64,000 nt of DNA from contig VXCM01000262.1 of NCBI GenBank assembly GCA_014773175.1, positions 225,945-289,944 of the forward strand, given 5' to 3'. This document shows, piece by piece, positions 48,912 through 63,551 of this stretch. The position numbers were made by a program, and so were the translations under genes. The notes under the pieces are model-generated. The model was not told the DNA's origin and searched no databases. It was given only the letters and a program-made list of their open reading frames with translations. The stretch comes from Lucifuga dentata. Taxonomy: Eukaryota; Chordata; Actinopteri; Ophidiiformes; Bythitidae. The stretch's first letter is position 1. Each line of letters starts with the position of its first letter.

Positions 48912-49648
48912 ATGAGCTGGACGGTGAACAGCTGTTTTGTGACCTTGGCCATCCTGTTTGTTTGGAGAGTGGAAGAAATAGCAGAAGCCTGCAGCTGCTC
49001 CCCAGCGCATCCACAGCAGGCCTTCTGCAGCGCAGACGTCGGTAAGTCCAACAACAGACCACACATCAACTAAACTATCACAGCTTTACTCATTTAGTCA
49101 TTATTAGTTTGAATATTAAATATCGGCGAGGGTTGATTTCTTTATGTCTGACAAATAAAGATAACACTGGACGGAAAAAACTGTGAAAACTTATTTGCAA
49201 TTTGTTTAGTTATAGGAAGAGGATTGTAATTTTCTTTCCCTCTTTCTCTCTTTTCTCTTGCTTAAAACTAATCATCAATTGCTATTGGATGCCATTAAGA
49301 TCTTAGATGAACTTAAATTTTGTCTTCAAGTTCATCTAAGTACTCAGTAGAAAGTCTGTGGTTTTAGTTTATTGTTTTGTGTCACTTTAATCTCATATGG
49401 TACAATTAGTTTCTACCGTATGATTATAATAGAAAGACAAAAAAGTAGGTGTCCCTCCTAAAATGTTTTTTTTTTTGTTTATTCCTCCCATCCATGTGTC
49501 CAGTCTTACCATTATTATTTGCCACATCATTGCCAGTTGTTGATGAGGTTCACAAGCTAATCACTTTCTCATCTCTGCTCACTTCAGACTCTTCATGTTT
49601 ATTGATTGCAAGTTCTTTGACTTTCATTCATTGGCTTTTGTGTGGAAC

Positions 49649-49679
<31 letters not shown>

Positions 49680-52600
49680 AATCCTATTGTTTCCCCACTC
49701 TTTATGAACAGTAAATAATGTTGTGTCCTGTTGCACATTAGACATTCAAATGTCTAATCTAATCTAATATCATTGCTACAGCAGTGACAGTTGAATTATA
49801 TCTAAAGTGTCCAGTGGGTTTTTGTTGTATTTTATTCATATCTGAGTGCCATTTGAAGATTATGCAGGAGAAATCATCCATCCTTCGTTCAGATAGTCTA
49901 ACATCAGTGACTTTGAGGTGTTTGATGTAGTTCCTCAAAGCCTAGTGAATGGCATTTGAGCTACTATTTCTCAAAGGTCATGTGGATAGCTTCACTCTTA
50001 TTTTACCTCTTACAAAACACTGCTTGTTGCTGCCTTCAACACAGGCCTTATGCTAACGAGAATCGTAACAGTGACCGGCTTGTCTAGCTATTTAAATTGG
50101 GGTTTGCTGAGAGTCTTTTTTCTTGGTTGTGAGCTGACTGAGTGTGTGGTATGTATACAGAAGCTGACTTATTCAAAGGTTTCTCTTTACTATTGGATGC
50201 CATGGCACTGGAGGATGGAGAAACCACATTATCCTGCCAAAGGGGTTACTGTAAAGGGAAATCAAACTTTCCTGTGACTTGCTTCATTTTTAAAGTTGCA
50301 AGAGAGATTGTGGGAAATTAGCTGTTTAGTCAAATTTCAAAGAAAAACAATAGGCCTACCTATGTGATTTTAACTTTGTAGCTATTGGGTAATGTTGCTG
50401 TATATCCAAGAGTTTAGTTTGACTAAAAATGATCAAGAATAATACACAAATCAAAGATGCATTTCCATTGCTCAGGTAGGGGCGTCTGACTCTGGTGTTG
50501 ACAATCCCATCAATTACGTTAAACCGAAGCTACCAGAGCAGAGTTAAACCAGAGCTAATCTTATAATATTTAGTCAGCTGAGCCTCTCGGAGTGCTTTCC
50601 TTCAGAAAAACTCTTGAGGTCAAATCCTATCATGATGCTGACCAACCTGCTTCTTCTTCAGCACCATGGAGAGACCCTCCCATCAACATAAACAATCACT
50701 ATCTGCCAAAATGACTTTGTCAAGAAGATCAATCCTTCTGACCAAGGATTGGTCAGATATATTCTGGACCTCAGCAGGAACCGAATCGATAGTCGTAGCC
50801 GGTAGCCATACAAAACTGTTACCAAGAATACAAATCAAGTAGTCAACAAATGCCAACCATATAAAGAATTCATTTACATTTCTATGTAGGGCTGAACAAT
50901 CATTCTTAGACTGAAATTTTGAATTGATAATGTGCAATTTTAATTTTAGCCACCAGAAAGGGTAAGATTTAATAGTAGGTGTGTGAACATCAAAAGCAGG
51001 TACAAAAAAAAAAAAAAAAAAAAAANAAAAAAAAAAAACTGCATAAGACATGTCGAAGCAAACAATACTACAAAAGTATTTCAATATTTGGACCACAGTC
51101 ACAAATTGTCATAAAAAATCATATTTAGGTATTTTCCTCAAAATAATTTAACAGTATTTCTGTGCTACATGACAGGACACTCAATATATGTGAATCTGAG
51201 AAGATGAAGAGATGAAAATCTTCACAAAAAGGTATTGCACTATCTTATTTCTCTGCAAAGTAGCTTTTTGGCTACTCATTGCAACTAAAGACTTGCAGTT
51301 TTTGTAAGATGATCCTTTTCATCTCGTAATGCTGCAGTATACTTTGTGGGAAGTCTAGAAGCTGTATTTGCAAAAACATTATACTCAGTATTAGCAAAAT
51401 AGCTAAGCAGAACCATTGATCTAAAATTCTAATCAAATCAATAATAGTTTTCACTGATAACTTTCCACTCCTTGATCATCAGTTTGACCTGTTTTGCTTT
51501 ACTTTTAAAGGGGCTGGAGGGAAAAAGAAAATTTTTCCTCATAAATTGAAATCCGTCCCTTCGGTCTTTGGCTTGAGGCAGAGGAATGCTAGTCACATGC
51601 TGTGTTCATCAGACATTTGCTGTTTATTTCACAATGCTTAGTGCAGTGGAATGTACCTGTGGAGGTTTTTTTTAGAAAAAAAAAAAAAAAGAGCAAATGA
51701 TTTGAGAGCTGGAAAGAAAGCTGGCTCATACGTGACTTCCGGTATAAAGACAACCCTGCAAGCTGAGTAAACAGAACAGAATGCACATTAAAACCAGATC
51801 AGCCTACTTTAAGCCAGACTGAATGTGTGCAAGCTGTACAACAGCTGCTTTGAACTCAGCATCACTGATGATATGTTGTGTGAATGTGTGAGCTCGCTGC
51901 TCTCCTGCTGATGTTCACCATTATGACTATCCAGGTTCAGTTTATGTCCTCACTGATGCAAAAAGAGACAAAGAAACTACAAACAAACCATTCTGGCATG
52001 GACCAGACACCATGAAATTACATTTTTAAGCAACAAGAAGATGCATTGTATCTGTGATGAGGGCAGCATGGGAGTCAGTTAGAGGTTGTAGTTTAGTTTT
52101 TCTTGTTCAAAGTCTGACCACTGTGTGGCTTCACTGAGAGAAAAATGAATGTTCTGGCCCTGCAATTACATGACAAGCAATTGCTCTCTTCCCTTCTTCT
52201 CTTTGTTTTTGAAACTCTTCCATGACCATATTAAAACATACAACATGTTGTGTTTATTGTTTGTGTAACGAGAAAATTAGATGGTTCAGTCATTTCCAAC
52301 ATTTCTTGAACTTGTGTTTTTTTTTGTTTTTTTTTTTATAGGCGTTGGTCAACCTTTTCCAGTAAACAGCATCATATCTTGTGAGAGTTAGGTTTATATT
52401 ATATAAGTAAGTGCTGCAGTAAGTGCTTCAGGGGCGTCAGGGCATTAAAAGCTTCAGGATGACAGATTTCATTTTCTGTTTAGGCGACAAATGAAACATT
52501 GGATTCTATATACCCAAACAGCTGAACTCACATTTTAAATATAGACTGAATTGCAAGGGTCCACAAAGTAGTGAAGCATATGTAAGCTTATCTTTCTCTT

Positions 52601-55600
52601 GTTATATTTTCATTCCTCTTTTAACATGGTGAATACAATTCAAAGACGTTGCAATATTACACCTGAAAATAAGAATGTATTTTAAAACTGACTCCTATGT
52701 TTCGTTTGAGTCATTTAATGCACGGTTTGTAATGTGGATCACATCTAGTTTCAAATTAGCCTAAACTGAAGTTGTGTTTAAGGCCCTTACAGCCTCAATA
52801 GTGCTCTTGAGACACATCAGAGGACAAATTGTAAAGCTTTTTTTTTGGGAAGGTACTCAAATTATGTATGGATTACAATCCACATGATCCACACATTTCA
52901 GGGATTTTACATGCTGCTTATACAGATCTGACCTACTTTACGATAGGAGGAGAAGTGATCTACACAGATTCTGCACAATCAGGAAAAGGACATTACCGCC
53001 AATCTGCCTTGCAGCAAGAAAAGTTTCCTCAGTGTCACTAACACAGTTTGTTTCAGTGCCCAATGGCAAGCCTGATTAACAAATTCAAATCATCCTGACT
53101 GTCTGGCAGATCCCTTGGTACGTCTTATGTCTTTTAGTACCCTGGCTGAGTCAGCATGTCTGTGTATGTGTATTTGCATACATGCATGTGCAAGTATGTT
53201 TGTCAGTAGCAGTTTTAAAGAGCACAGAAAACCATGCTGCTAGGAAAAGTGTGTGTTTTGCACATTTTCCTGGCTACAAACTAAATCCCTCCTCTCTCTG
53301 CTGTGCTCTCCTCTTCTCCCTGTGTTTTGCTCCTTGTATACACAAGAAATGATTGAGTTAATACTGCTACTGCAGTGTGATTGCTATTCCTGTCTGTCCT
53401 CCCGTGTCCCCTTGCCTGCAGAATGCAACCATCCTCATTGCTCCATCACTCTCCATTTCCTAAATCTGTGCACACACTCCCCCCCCCCCCCNCCCCCCCC
53501 CCCATTTTCCCCATTTTCCTTCTCTTAATGGTCGACTCTTTGACCCTTTAACTCTTTAAAGGAGATATTCACTCTACTGTCATCATGTTAGGGCACACAT
53601 GGCTTGTAGCTTCATACCAAAAGGTAAATGAAAAGACTGATCTTGTTTGTTAAGCTGACTCGTGATGGTCTGAAGCCATCAGTAGCTGCCACCTTGGGAA
53701 AGCAGAATTCTAAAGCAGGAGCATCTGGTTAACATTAGCCATGTCACTAGACTTCCTGCACTTAAAAGCTTGATTTTGAATGTGATTCTGTAAACTTTTT
53801 CACTTACCGTATTGTAGAATCACACCGATGTAACCAGTAATACATAATTATTTAGCTTTTACAGGATGTGATAAATATTTTTCTTAAACACTGGATTCCC
53901 ATGAAAGAAGCAATGTTTGTGAAATGCATGAGTCACATTTTTGTTGAATAGTCAAGTATTTGGCCCGACGAAGCTCAAAGGCTCATTCGTATGGCTCCGA
54001 TAATGTTTTTCCACTGGAACTTTTTTATTTTTTTCCTCATCCAAAGCCCTCTGAATCTGGAAGCTGAAACGTGGAGTGTTAAGGAGGAGGAGAAGAAGAA
54101 AGGCTGCACATGAAAGAAAGAGGCTGATTTGCATGTCAGCACCTCTGTCCAGACAGAGAGGCAGGCCGGCAGAGAGGCCTGGGGGCAAGGGGAGCATTCT
54201 AGTTCAGCTTTTCAAAGATTGCTGACTGGCTTCCTCCTGTGTCGGCCCAGGAGCCTGGGAGCGGGCAGTATACATTCCTCTCCCTGATTGCAGCTGATGA
54301 AACACTCATGTCCCTCTGTCTTCCCAGCACCTGGCAGCAGCAAATTCCTTAGATCCAAGCCACAGCAATGTACTGTGGCCAGCCTCCAGCATGCCAAACC
54401 TGGGCAGGGCTTAGATTGGATACAGACAAAAACAGATCCACTTGAGTTTTAATGTGACAATAATATGTGGTTGTGAAACTTTGTCTTCAAATAACCTGAA
54501 TGTAAATGAGGGTCTTTGTCATTCTTTTCTAGTTATCAGAGCAAAGGTAGTTGGGGGAGAAGAAGTTGATGCTGGCAACGACATCTACGGCAACCCCATC
54601 AAACGGATCAAGTATGACATCAAGCAAATCAAGGTAAATCTTCTGAAGCCATTTTAAATTTGAAATTATTTCATATCACCCAAGCTTAATTTTGATATGA
54701 ATCTAAATGTTGATTTTTTATTTATTTATTTATTTATTTTTTCTTGTGTGAATTGTCAGATGTTCAAAGGTCCTGAGAAGGATGTTGAAGCCGTCTACAC
54801 TGCGCCCTCCTCTGCAGTGTGTGGAGTGACCCTGGAGACTAATGGCAGGAAGGAGTATCTCATCACAGGTAAAACCACAAATCACATCACATCACATTAT
54901 TCCTCTCATATCAGTTATCACATTACCACACTGCATCTGTCCTGCATTCAAAGGATTATTCAAATGAAAGCAAACAAGTATCTGCTGTAAAATGTATTTA
55001 AGCAACAACACTCATTTTGAAGAAGAGTTTAGTATCAGTGTCAGGTAAAAACATTTCAGTTGAAGAAGGGAAAGAAGAAAAGAAAAAATTACAGTGATTA
55101 GTTTTGGCAAAAGAAGGAAGAAAGAAAAGAAGTAAAGAGAGAGGGGAAAAATAAGGAAACCAGGAAGGCTGGTAGGACTAAGTTTAAAAAAAAAAAAAAA
55201 AAANAAAAAAAAAAAAAAAAAGAAGGAAAACTTATTCCACGTTGAATGTAAAATCTTCTGTAATGTAACGACTAACTACAACCTTCAGATAACTGTAGTG
55301 GAGTAAAAACCACAATTTTTATCATTAACTGTAAAGGAAGTACAGTACTCGATCAAATGTACTTAGTTTCCATGTCTGGTAGACGTGAAATGAGACAAAA
55401 ACTCACTTTCTCTCTCCATGATAGGCAAACTGGAGGCTGATGGGACTGTGCACATCACATTGTGTGACTTTACTGAGCCCTGGGATGACATGAGCGCCAC
55501 CCAGAAGAAGAGCCTGACTCAGCGCTATGAAATGGGCTGTGATTGCAAGGTACAAAGCTGAGCGTTTCTGCAATATTAAAACAATAGAAAAAATACATTT

Positions 55601-55853
55601 AGAGGTCATATATTGCAGTAACAGTGCCTGATCTTGTCTCTTCTTCTATCCTCAGATTACTCGCTGCAGCTCCATCCCCTGCATGATCAGCACCCCAGAG
55701 GAGTGCCTGTGGACGGACTGGGTGATTGAGAAGAAAGTCAGCGGACAACAGGCCAAACATTTTGCTTGTATCAAGAGGAGTGATGGCTCTTGTGCCTGGT
55801 ACAGAGGGGCAGCACCACCCAAAAAGGATTTCATGGACATCGAAGATCCTTAA
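48912..55853 (+). CDS. timp2: Tissue inhibitor of metalloproteinases 2, complete
   Basis: TIMP2 is a secreted inhibitor of matrix metalloproteinases that also helps MT1-MMP activate pro-MMP2. Exons 48912-49041, 54533-54633, 54760-54868, 55425-55549 and 55656-55853 sum to 663 nt, 220 codons plus TAA, the length of human TIMP2. Residues 1-26 form a signal peptide (hydrophobic [12 protein letters not shown]), cleaved before [13 protein letters not shown]; the free N-terminal Cys of CSC is the zinc-chelating residue. All twelve cysteines of the netrin-like and C-terminal domains are present. Other landmarks: [61 protein letters not shown], and the acidic DIEDP tail specific to TIMP2, which binds the MMP2 hemopexin domain. 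Intron 1 is 5.5 kb. Phases match at every junction. Confidence 0.97.
49042..54532 (+). other. timp2 intron 1
   Basis: No nested gene is supported on either strand. It holds A and C tracts with assembly Ns (51026, 53492), an A tract at about 49650-49673, and no recognised transposon. Open frames (for example 50050-50277) lack family resemblance. Human TIMP2 intron 1 hosts a nested antisense gene; I see no counterpart. Confidence 0.5.
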
Positions 55854-56136
55854 CTCCACAGACCATCACTGTCCAGTATTACTGAGCAGGTCTGCAGTTG
55901 AAATATAAGATATAAATTCCCAAAATACAGTCAAGCTATTATAATGTTTTCTTAATGAGAAATCCACATGGTGTGTGTTTGCTGGTGAAGTTGTTACAAA
56001 AATGAATAGGATTATGTTGTTTTTTTTTAATAGCAGGAATCATGTTTTATTCAAGATGTCAGTTTAATTCAGCACTTTCTGATGCTTCCACCTAAATTCA
56101 GAGCACTTGCTCTTTAACCACTTCACGTTCAAATGA

Positions 56137-56142
56137 AATAAA
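56137..56142 (+). terminator. AATAAA poly(A) signal of timp2
   Basis: Canonical hexamer 284 nt after the timp2 stop. Another AATAAA lies near 57089 and could serve a longer 3' UTR. Confidence 0.6.
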
Positions 56143-56512
56143 GGGAATCCTCACAACTGTTATTGTTCAAAGCATTTCTTTTCCCTGAGATATTAATTTT
56201 TGTTATATTTTGTCTTTCTGAAATACAGATATTGTTGGAATTTAACTAAATAAGAAATGCATATCTATAAATCAAAGTATAGTGATTCTATAAGTCTGTA
56301 ATCAAAAATAACATTGGCTGGCAGTGGGCATCCTGAATTGTGACAGCAGAGCTTTCACGAAGAAGGAAGGAGTGCTGCCTGTTCTGCTTCAAATTCTTTC
56401 TGTTATGTGCTGAATATACAAACTATTTCCTCTATTTTAAAAATGTACAGCAAATTGAGCATGGAATAGTGGCAATCACATTTTAGATGCCAGTCTGTGT
56501 ACACAATCAGTG

Positions 56513-56545
<33 letters not shown>

Positions 56546-57760
56546 AATTGCTTTGAGAAATTATTGGACAAGAATGCACTTTGAACACAGTTGCCACAGC
56601 ATTCATGTTTTTATAATGAAAAATGTCTGAAAACAAGAGGATTGAATCCTCCTTTTTGTATTTTATAATTCTTCTCTGATACATGCATAATTTGTGCTTT
56701 TCTCTTTGTAATGCTTTGGTGTAAGAGCATATTTTATTTAAGATTTTATGATTCATCATTCTTTTGAAAAAATGGCCACATTTGACAAATTAAATGTGAA
56801 AAAAATGATACCATTGGTATATTTGAAAGAAAAGACTTAATATTTTAACATTAGATGAATACATATATTGTACTCACTTTAAATGTCATGTTGTAGGCTT
56901 CGCTGTTCACTGTCTGAATGTAACATCCTTTAGGGACCAGTGAATTAAAGACTGTGCCCTTTGTTTTCAACAACATATCCAAACACAGAAACAACCATTA
57001 AAGTGTCAAGCCAATGTCAAGTGACTTTAACATCAGAGTCATCTACATTTCACGCATGTGCAAAAAAAGATTCTTGTATAGAATCCGTAATAAAGTACTG
57101 TGGATAAATGTCTTGTGTTGGTTTCATATAAGATTTTTAGATTACGATTTGTTTTTTTTTGTTTTTTTTTTTAGAGAAGGCACGTCCATGAATAATTGAA
57201 AAATACTTTGACAAATACCCAACATTAAATGCCAAACCCTCTTTTGATGTACTTTTCGGTGGGTATTTTGACATAGCTGCTTGCATGCTGAAACACAAAA
57301 GGCGCTACATTTAAGATAAAACTCTATTTTAAAAAAGATATGAAAAACCTTAAACAGATAATTAAAAGAAATAAACAAATCCATTTATAAAAACGTTTGT
57401 GAAGTACATACAGAAGACAGTAGATTAACACAATTCTGCATTTAATAAATTTAAATTATTTTGTTATTCATTATTTTCAGTTTCTTAAATTAGTGTATAC
57501 AGTGGGAAATACTGTATAAAAGACAAAGGACAGAAGTTTGAGGCACTAATATAGCCATATACTGCCCCTTACTGGAGAATCTACGATATTCCATCATAAA
57601 TCAGATGTTATGCAATTAACATCACAAACAGTATTTAATGAGTGTGAGGTAATTGTAATGCATAGTCGTGATAGTCGTGATATAGTCGTAGATATTAGTG
57701 CTTCAAACCTCTGTCCTTGGTTTGATCCATAAATCAAGAATGAGAGATACATTGTCTTAA

Positions 57761-57793
<33 letters not shown>

Positions 57794-58150
57794 TACTGTG
57801 AGAAATGAGTAAGGTTCGTTCTGTTCTTGTATCCATTGATTTAATGCAAGGTGACCGGAAATCTTTATAATAAATAAAGAGAGGAGAATCTAATCGGAAA
57901 ATCTTCTGATAATTTACTTGTGATTTTGCGCTAAGAAATTGATATTAGGAAACATATTTAATTCCTTGATGGCTTCTGTATATCCAAGCATTATCTTTGC
58001 TTCAGCATATGATGTGCTACCCAAAGGAACAACAGAGAATATGTCCGCGCTCTGTCCTATTAAAATTGTTAACACACATCGTGCCAATTGAAACAATGGT
58101 AAACAGCCTGTCTGGAAGTCACGTGTCCTTCGTTCCCCGACAGCTCTGCT
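56143..58150. other. timp2 downstream DNA, no gene seen
   Basis: AT-rich sequence with T tracts (about 56514-56540 and 57763-57793). Possibly extended timp2 3' UTR up to about 57.1 kb. No supported coding sequence. Confidence 0.4.
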
Positions 58151-58159
58151 AAACTTTAA

Positions 58160-58341
58160 CCTTTGATTGGCTGAGCTTGATAACCGAGGCGTGACCTCTG
58201 CTCTTATTGGTTGTTATCTCCGTCAGTCATCCTTAGTCCCGCCCTTTTATAATGCAGCATGGGCGAAAATAGCAGACCCAGAAGCTATAGCTGAGGGAGC
58301 AAACCTGCTACTGACAACGATTTTTGACGTTTGAACGAAAG
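58160..58341 (+). promoter_or_regulatory. Promoter and first exon of a further plus-strand gene
   Basis: Two reverse CCAAT boxes (TGATTGG at 58163-58169 and TTATTGG at 58204-58210), a CCCGCCC GC box at about 58238 and a TTTATAATG TATA-like box at 58245 precede a likely exon. It ends ACGAAAG then GTGAGTG, a strong donor at 58341. An 11-codon upstream ORF starts at the ATG at 58259. Coding exons were not found by 64000, so the gene cannot be named. Confidence 0.55.
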
Positions 58342-61300
58342 GTGAGTGAACGAACTCCTTTTGGATATGTATGATATTTTCTTAGCTTGCAATTTCAGGA
58401 AAAAGCAGTCGTATATAACGACAGGACCACGGTGTCTGGGGGGTTGTTAGCAACCAGAGAGCTTACATGCTAAAACCCACATTGCAGCAGTGAGGGAGGC
58501 TGGAGGTTTCGCCACGTTAAGTTAGCTCGCTGGCTAATTTGTTGGTTTTGTTATCAATCGTTAAAAGGGACGCCTGTTTAGAGAACCAATACAGCAAGAC
58601 ATTTCACTCACGAAGCATCGAAAGACTCGTTGTTTCTCTACCTCATGACGATGTGTTAAATCTAAACTTGAGTCCGTTTAGGCTGACATTAGCTTTGGTT
58701 TAGGTTAGCACCCTAGCCTCTACGGCTTCTGTTGGTTATGATTACTCGTCCGCCTGAGTAGAGTCCAGCTGGTTTACCGGTGTTGCAGAATAACTAGAAC
58801 CACGTTATCTGGTGACTTTATCATGAATCTGATGACTTTATCGTGAACGTGTCAGTGGTTGTAGTTGATATATGTCTTTTCGCCTTTTTTTTTTTTTTTT
58901 TTTTNTTTTTTTTTTTTTTTTTTAATATTGATGCATGTAAAATTTAGTATATTCGTACTCCTGGCATTTTTTTTAACCGTGCCTCATTCAAACAGAGGTC
59001 AGTGCCATTTTGCCCTTTATCATTGAAAAAATAATACTAATATAGCTAAACGTTACATTTGAATTGTGAAAAAAATAACCACTTACAATCCTGTAAAACA
59101 TTTAGCTGAATATTTCTTGTTGTGACAGTTTCAGTAAAATCCAACATTACTTGTGATATTTTTATGAGTTGTATTTTATTTATTTATTTTTTTAAATTAA
59201 ATAACAATAAATTCTTGGGACAAAGAAAATACTCTCAATAATTTAACATCTGCCTTCAGACCACCGACGCATCTAGGCTAAAGTCACAGTTAACTTGGTC
59301 ACTCGTTAATTGGGAACACCGGATACGGGGACTACCGCAAGGGGGTAAAAGTAGCGATGGTATATTTAAGATGTGACAGAAAGGTCAGTACTGCTTTCAG
59401 ACAAGTCCTAGGTATGGCTTTAAAATGCGTGAGGGGCTTCATTCATTTTGGTATGGAATAATACATGAATCTGTACGTGTTCTACATTGATGTTGTTGCT
59501 GTGCCTATGTTCAGATATTTAATGGTCCAGCATCAGAATGTGCATTTCTCTTAATTAAGCAATCAGTAAATTGTTGTATCTTTTAACATAATTCAAAAAT
59601 TTATGCCCTCTGAAATTCTGAAAACTTGGAAGCTCGAGTTAAAGGAAAAATCCATTTGTCTATTCCCATGCTCCACTTTGTTGGGCTGTGTGAGCTCAGC
59701 AGGGACAGTGATATTTTGGGCAGCCCTTGAAGGCAACACACGGCTATAACCATAACATCAAGATGAAAGTCAACAGACAGAAGTAGTTGTTAGTACATAT
59801 TTATAATATATCAAAATGTAAAATGGTCATTTGGTGTGAAGTTATTAGAATTCCACTCTTCTCACTTACTAAGTGACAGAGGTTACATCATGTTTTCATT
59901 ACTTATTATTGTTCTGATTCACAGGAATTGTTGTGTTTAATGAGATAATAGATGGAATTAAGGGTTGGTTAATTTAGGGAATAATTAATTTGATTTGAAC
60001 CAGACAATCCTTCCAGATTCGCTACATACCATAGTATCTGCTTTTGCGTGGAAAACTTTATGTTAAATTAAATGTTCATCAAATGTTCATAAATGTTCAT
60101 GGTTATGGGCACTGAAAACTGTCATTTTTAATTTTACTATATACAGCAGAAATCTTTTAGTGAGAAATTCTTTGCACTTCTTCCCATAATTCTGTTGTTG
60201 TTAAAACACATTTTTGACACAAGGGAAATTAATCAATTAATCACTTACACATGCTGCGCCATACCTGTTGTTTTTGCAGTCCTGTTACAACATTTATATA
60301 CAAAACAAACTGTTTTGTCACAGAAAATGATCATCCTCAACACAAATCCTGTTATATTAAATAAGGTATTTGCTGTGGTTATGCTGTGCATAAAATGTTA
60401 AATCAAGGTTCTGGCTGTAAATATTTGCTTACTGTTTAAAATACCACTGTAAGTTGTACAAGCAGTGAAGTGTGTTGTTACGTAATGCCATAAGGTGTCA
60501 ATCACTCATCAGCTGTGTAATCAGAGTTGAAATTTAATCATGCTAATCTAGATTTTCTTGTCATAGAAACAGTAATCTTAAAATCCACTTTCTGCTTTTT
60601 ACACTTACATCTGTTGTCATACTTTGACATTATACAACATTATACTTGTCAGTACTGCCTGTATTTTGTCCTACACCTGATAATGGAGTCACAGGCTAAA
60701 CAGTAGAAAGAAGAGCTAGCCTGTTTTTCCACCTCAGATAGCAGTTGGCACAATATATTACATTATTTTCTTAAGTAAAATTAGACATGAAAACTGAACC
60801 ACATCACAATACAATTATAGAAAGATAATAATTGCATTTTTAAAAAAATATATATAACTCACCCTGTTCGGACATTGAATCATTTCTTTTACCAGGAAAT
60901 AAGGATTGCCCGAACCACTGAGATATTTTTTTGTACATTGGTTTTCTTGTCTCATGTCAGTATTTGGATGTTTGTTGTTATACTGTTGTTAGTCTTTTCT
61001 TATGTTGCCTACTCTCATTAAAATGGTGCTTTGACTATGGCCAGCCCACCTGTTTTTTCACTGCTCGTGCATTGTAACTACAAAAATGCTCAAGAGAGAC
61101 ATGAAAGTGGGTGTGCTTTAAAGTTGATTTAGTCCTCAACTTCCCTTACAGCAGTTTGATTCTCTTGCTTTATGCATACGATATGAGAAAAAAATGCCAT
61201 AATGTTAAATGACATTAAAAATAACAGCTTTCCTAACACCATATGACATTGACTTTGATCCTGATTGTGACATTGGGTGAGATTTCACCAGATTCATGCA

Positions 61301-63494
61301 CAGCTGCTACATGAGCCATAATACATTTTAATTTAAGTTTACTTTTAGAGAATAAATATTGTACACAAAGAACAAAAGTATTCAAAGTTTGTACAGTGGT
61401 ATTTGAATCAAGCTGGCCAGAAACGCAGAAACTGTCCTCAGAAACTCTTGAGACTGGATCCAGGAAAAGTGTATTTTTACTTTCTATTGCTTGGCCTTGC
61501 TTGCATTATCACATGAAGTATATCACAGCTGTCAACAATTGTGATTAGGATTAACTCAAAAACACGATAAAAGCAGATAAACTTCTGTGTGGGTTTAAAA
61601 TCTGTTTAAGGCTCATTTCAGCTCTACTTGATCTTAGTTCTGTAAGGCCCTTGAGAATCTGAAAGTTCAGGACTCACTTTTATGTTCATTCTGAAAAACT
61701 GATTTGCATTTATCACACAGATGCTGTTGTAAGTTTGTTAACTTGTTGGCAGCTAACTGCTCCCTGCTGCCTAATTTTCTGAAAAGGGACGTTTTTCCCT
61801 GACGGGGGGACTGAATAAACAGCAGCCTGCCAAACAAAATGAGCAGCATCTAGTTCCTGTTTGTACATTAGGACAGCCAGAAAAGAAAAGGAGAGCTCCC
61901 TTGGGGGGATCTCTGATGGTTGAGAGATCACTAGGATCAATGATTACAGCATCATTTGAGGAGCAACTCACCACCTTGTTGTAGAAAATCCAAATTATGC
62001 CTTCAGTGACAAGATTTCTTGTTGTCAACATAACTACTAAGCCATTCAAATGCTGCAATAAGCATTAAAACAGGTTTATGTTAGAACGCGTGTTACTGCA
62101 CACATTTACTGTGTACAGTAACACCAGCTGCTTTGGCTCATCCGTATTTATTGAAATTGAGCTGTGTCTGTCATGAGAAGTGATTCTCCGGTTGCATAAT
62201 AATCTGATCCATCACCTGCGTTGTGATCAGTGCATCAACAATCCTGCCTGGTGTAGCATTTGCATCACTGCAGTCAGCTGTGCCGCGTCCCTGGAGGTTC
62301 TTAATTGCATCAGCAGCACGTGAAGGTCAGCATGTCCTTGTGAGTGTAAAGCACGTTCAGCCCTCCTTCCCCTTCATGACGTCACCGCCCGCTCTGACCA
62401 GCATGACTCTCCTGCCGCTCTGTTATTCCATGTCTTTGGTGTGGCATTTAGTTTTTCAGCAGAAATTTTTTTTTCCTTTGGCTGCATTTTGTTTAAATAA
62501 ATTAAGACACTGGGACTTTGAATAAAAATGTTCTCACAGCTACATCAGCATTGAAGTCACTCTGCCAGCCTTCTGCAGAAAATGACACGTCACAAGTCAT
62601 TCACTGAGCCGAGGCTGGCAGATGGTGGTAGTGGAAATGTGCACACACACCATTATCTACACCGACGTGGTTCTTGTGGCGTACCGGGCTTCACTTTATT
62701 TAAAGGGCCAATGGAAGGCTAACACTAATGTCCACTCATTGTATTCAAGCTCCTTTTAAGGCCGTGAAAATTTGCTTGAAAGTCAGACAAGGAAAATATA
62801 ACAACTTGTTTTATTGAAGAAATGTACCTTTTAGTGGAAATGGTGGCAATGAAAAGATTGATGTCGGAAAAAAAAAAAAAAAAAATNAAAAAAAAAAAAA
62901 AAAAAATTGAGAATTTGACCCATCAGTTGACAGCAGCTCTTTGCACCTTTTGTGTTCTAAATGCTTGTCCTCTGTCAGCTCATACACACAGTGGCACCTT
63001 TTTCTAGCAACGCCTGCTGTCTTGCGTAACAGTGAGGCAAGCTGCCAAGTTCCAGCTGGCTTCTCGGATGCACTCGGTCCTCCAGTCGTTTCTGTGTAGC
63101 TCTCCTACAGCCACATCAGGACATGTGGATTGAAAAGACACATCAACAGAAAAAAACAGACAAAGGCATTAACGGCCAAGTGACAAATTTAAAGGATTAC
63201 TCTTTTACAAACTGGGCATTTTTGCATTTCTTTGACCATTATTCCTATTGGCTATGATAACATTTTACTCAGCGACACATCTATTATTTAACATGTTTTA
63301 TCTCTGAGATATTTTGGGCACACTCACTTGGTGGTTTAGATAACGTACTCAATTGAAGATTGTTTACAACCTGTGTGATAATGTGGCTGCTTGTAATACT
63401 TCTCCTACTGCGCCCCATCACCGCATCTCAGCAATTAAGTGATAGCAATTAAACAGCACAAATAAGACAGTTTGTAAAAAAAAAGAGTTTTCCT
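58342..63494 (+). other. Probable intron 1 of the last gene
   Basis: No coding exon is supported. It holds a T tract with an N at 58905 and an A tract with an N at 62887. Open frames at 60195-60401, 61667-62058 and 62223-62525 have no splice-site or family support. Confidence 0.4.
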
Positions 63495-63551
63495 TTAAAG
63501 GACCATATCAGCCATTTTGCATGTTTGAGCCTAATATATTAAATTTTCATA
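63495..63551 (+). mobile_element. MITE family A copy interrupted by a Tc1 element
   Basis: TTAA then AGGACCATATCAGCCATTTT and a TTAAATTTTCATA run match the first 57 nt of the full element at 43100. The match stops exactly at a TA where the next element begins. The rest of the MITE would lie beyond the window. Confidence 0.75.

Noticed and set aside
58259..58294. ATG in the 58.3-kb leader exon as a real start codon
   Set aside because: It stops after 11 codons within the same exon, so it is at most an upstream ORF.
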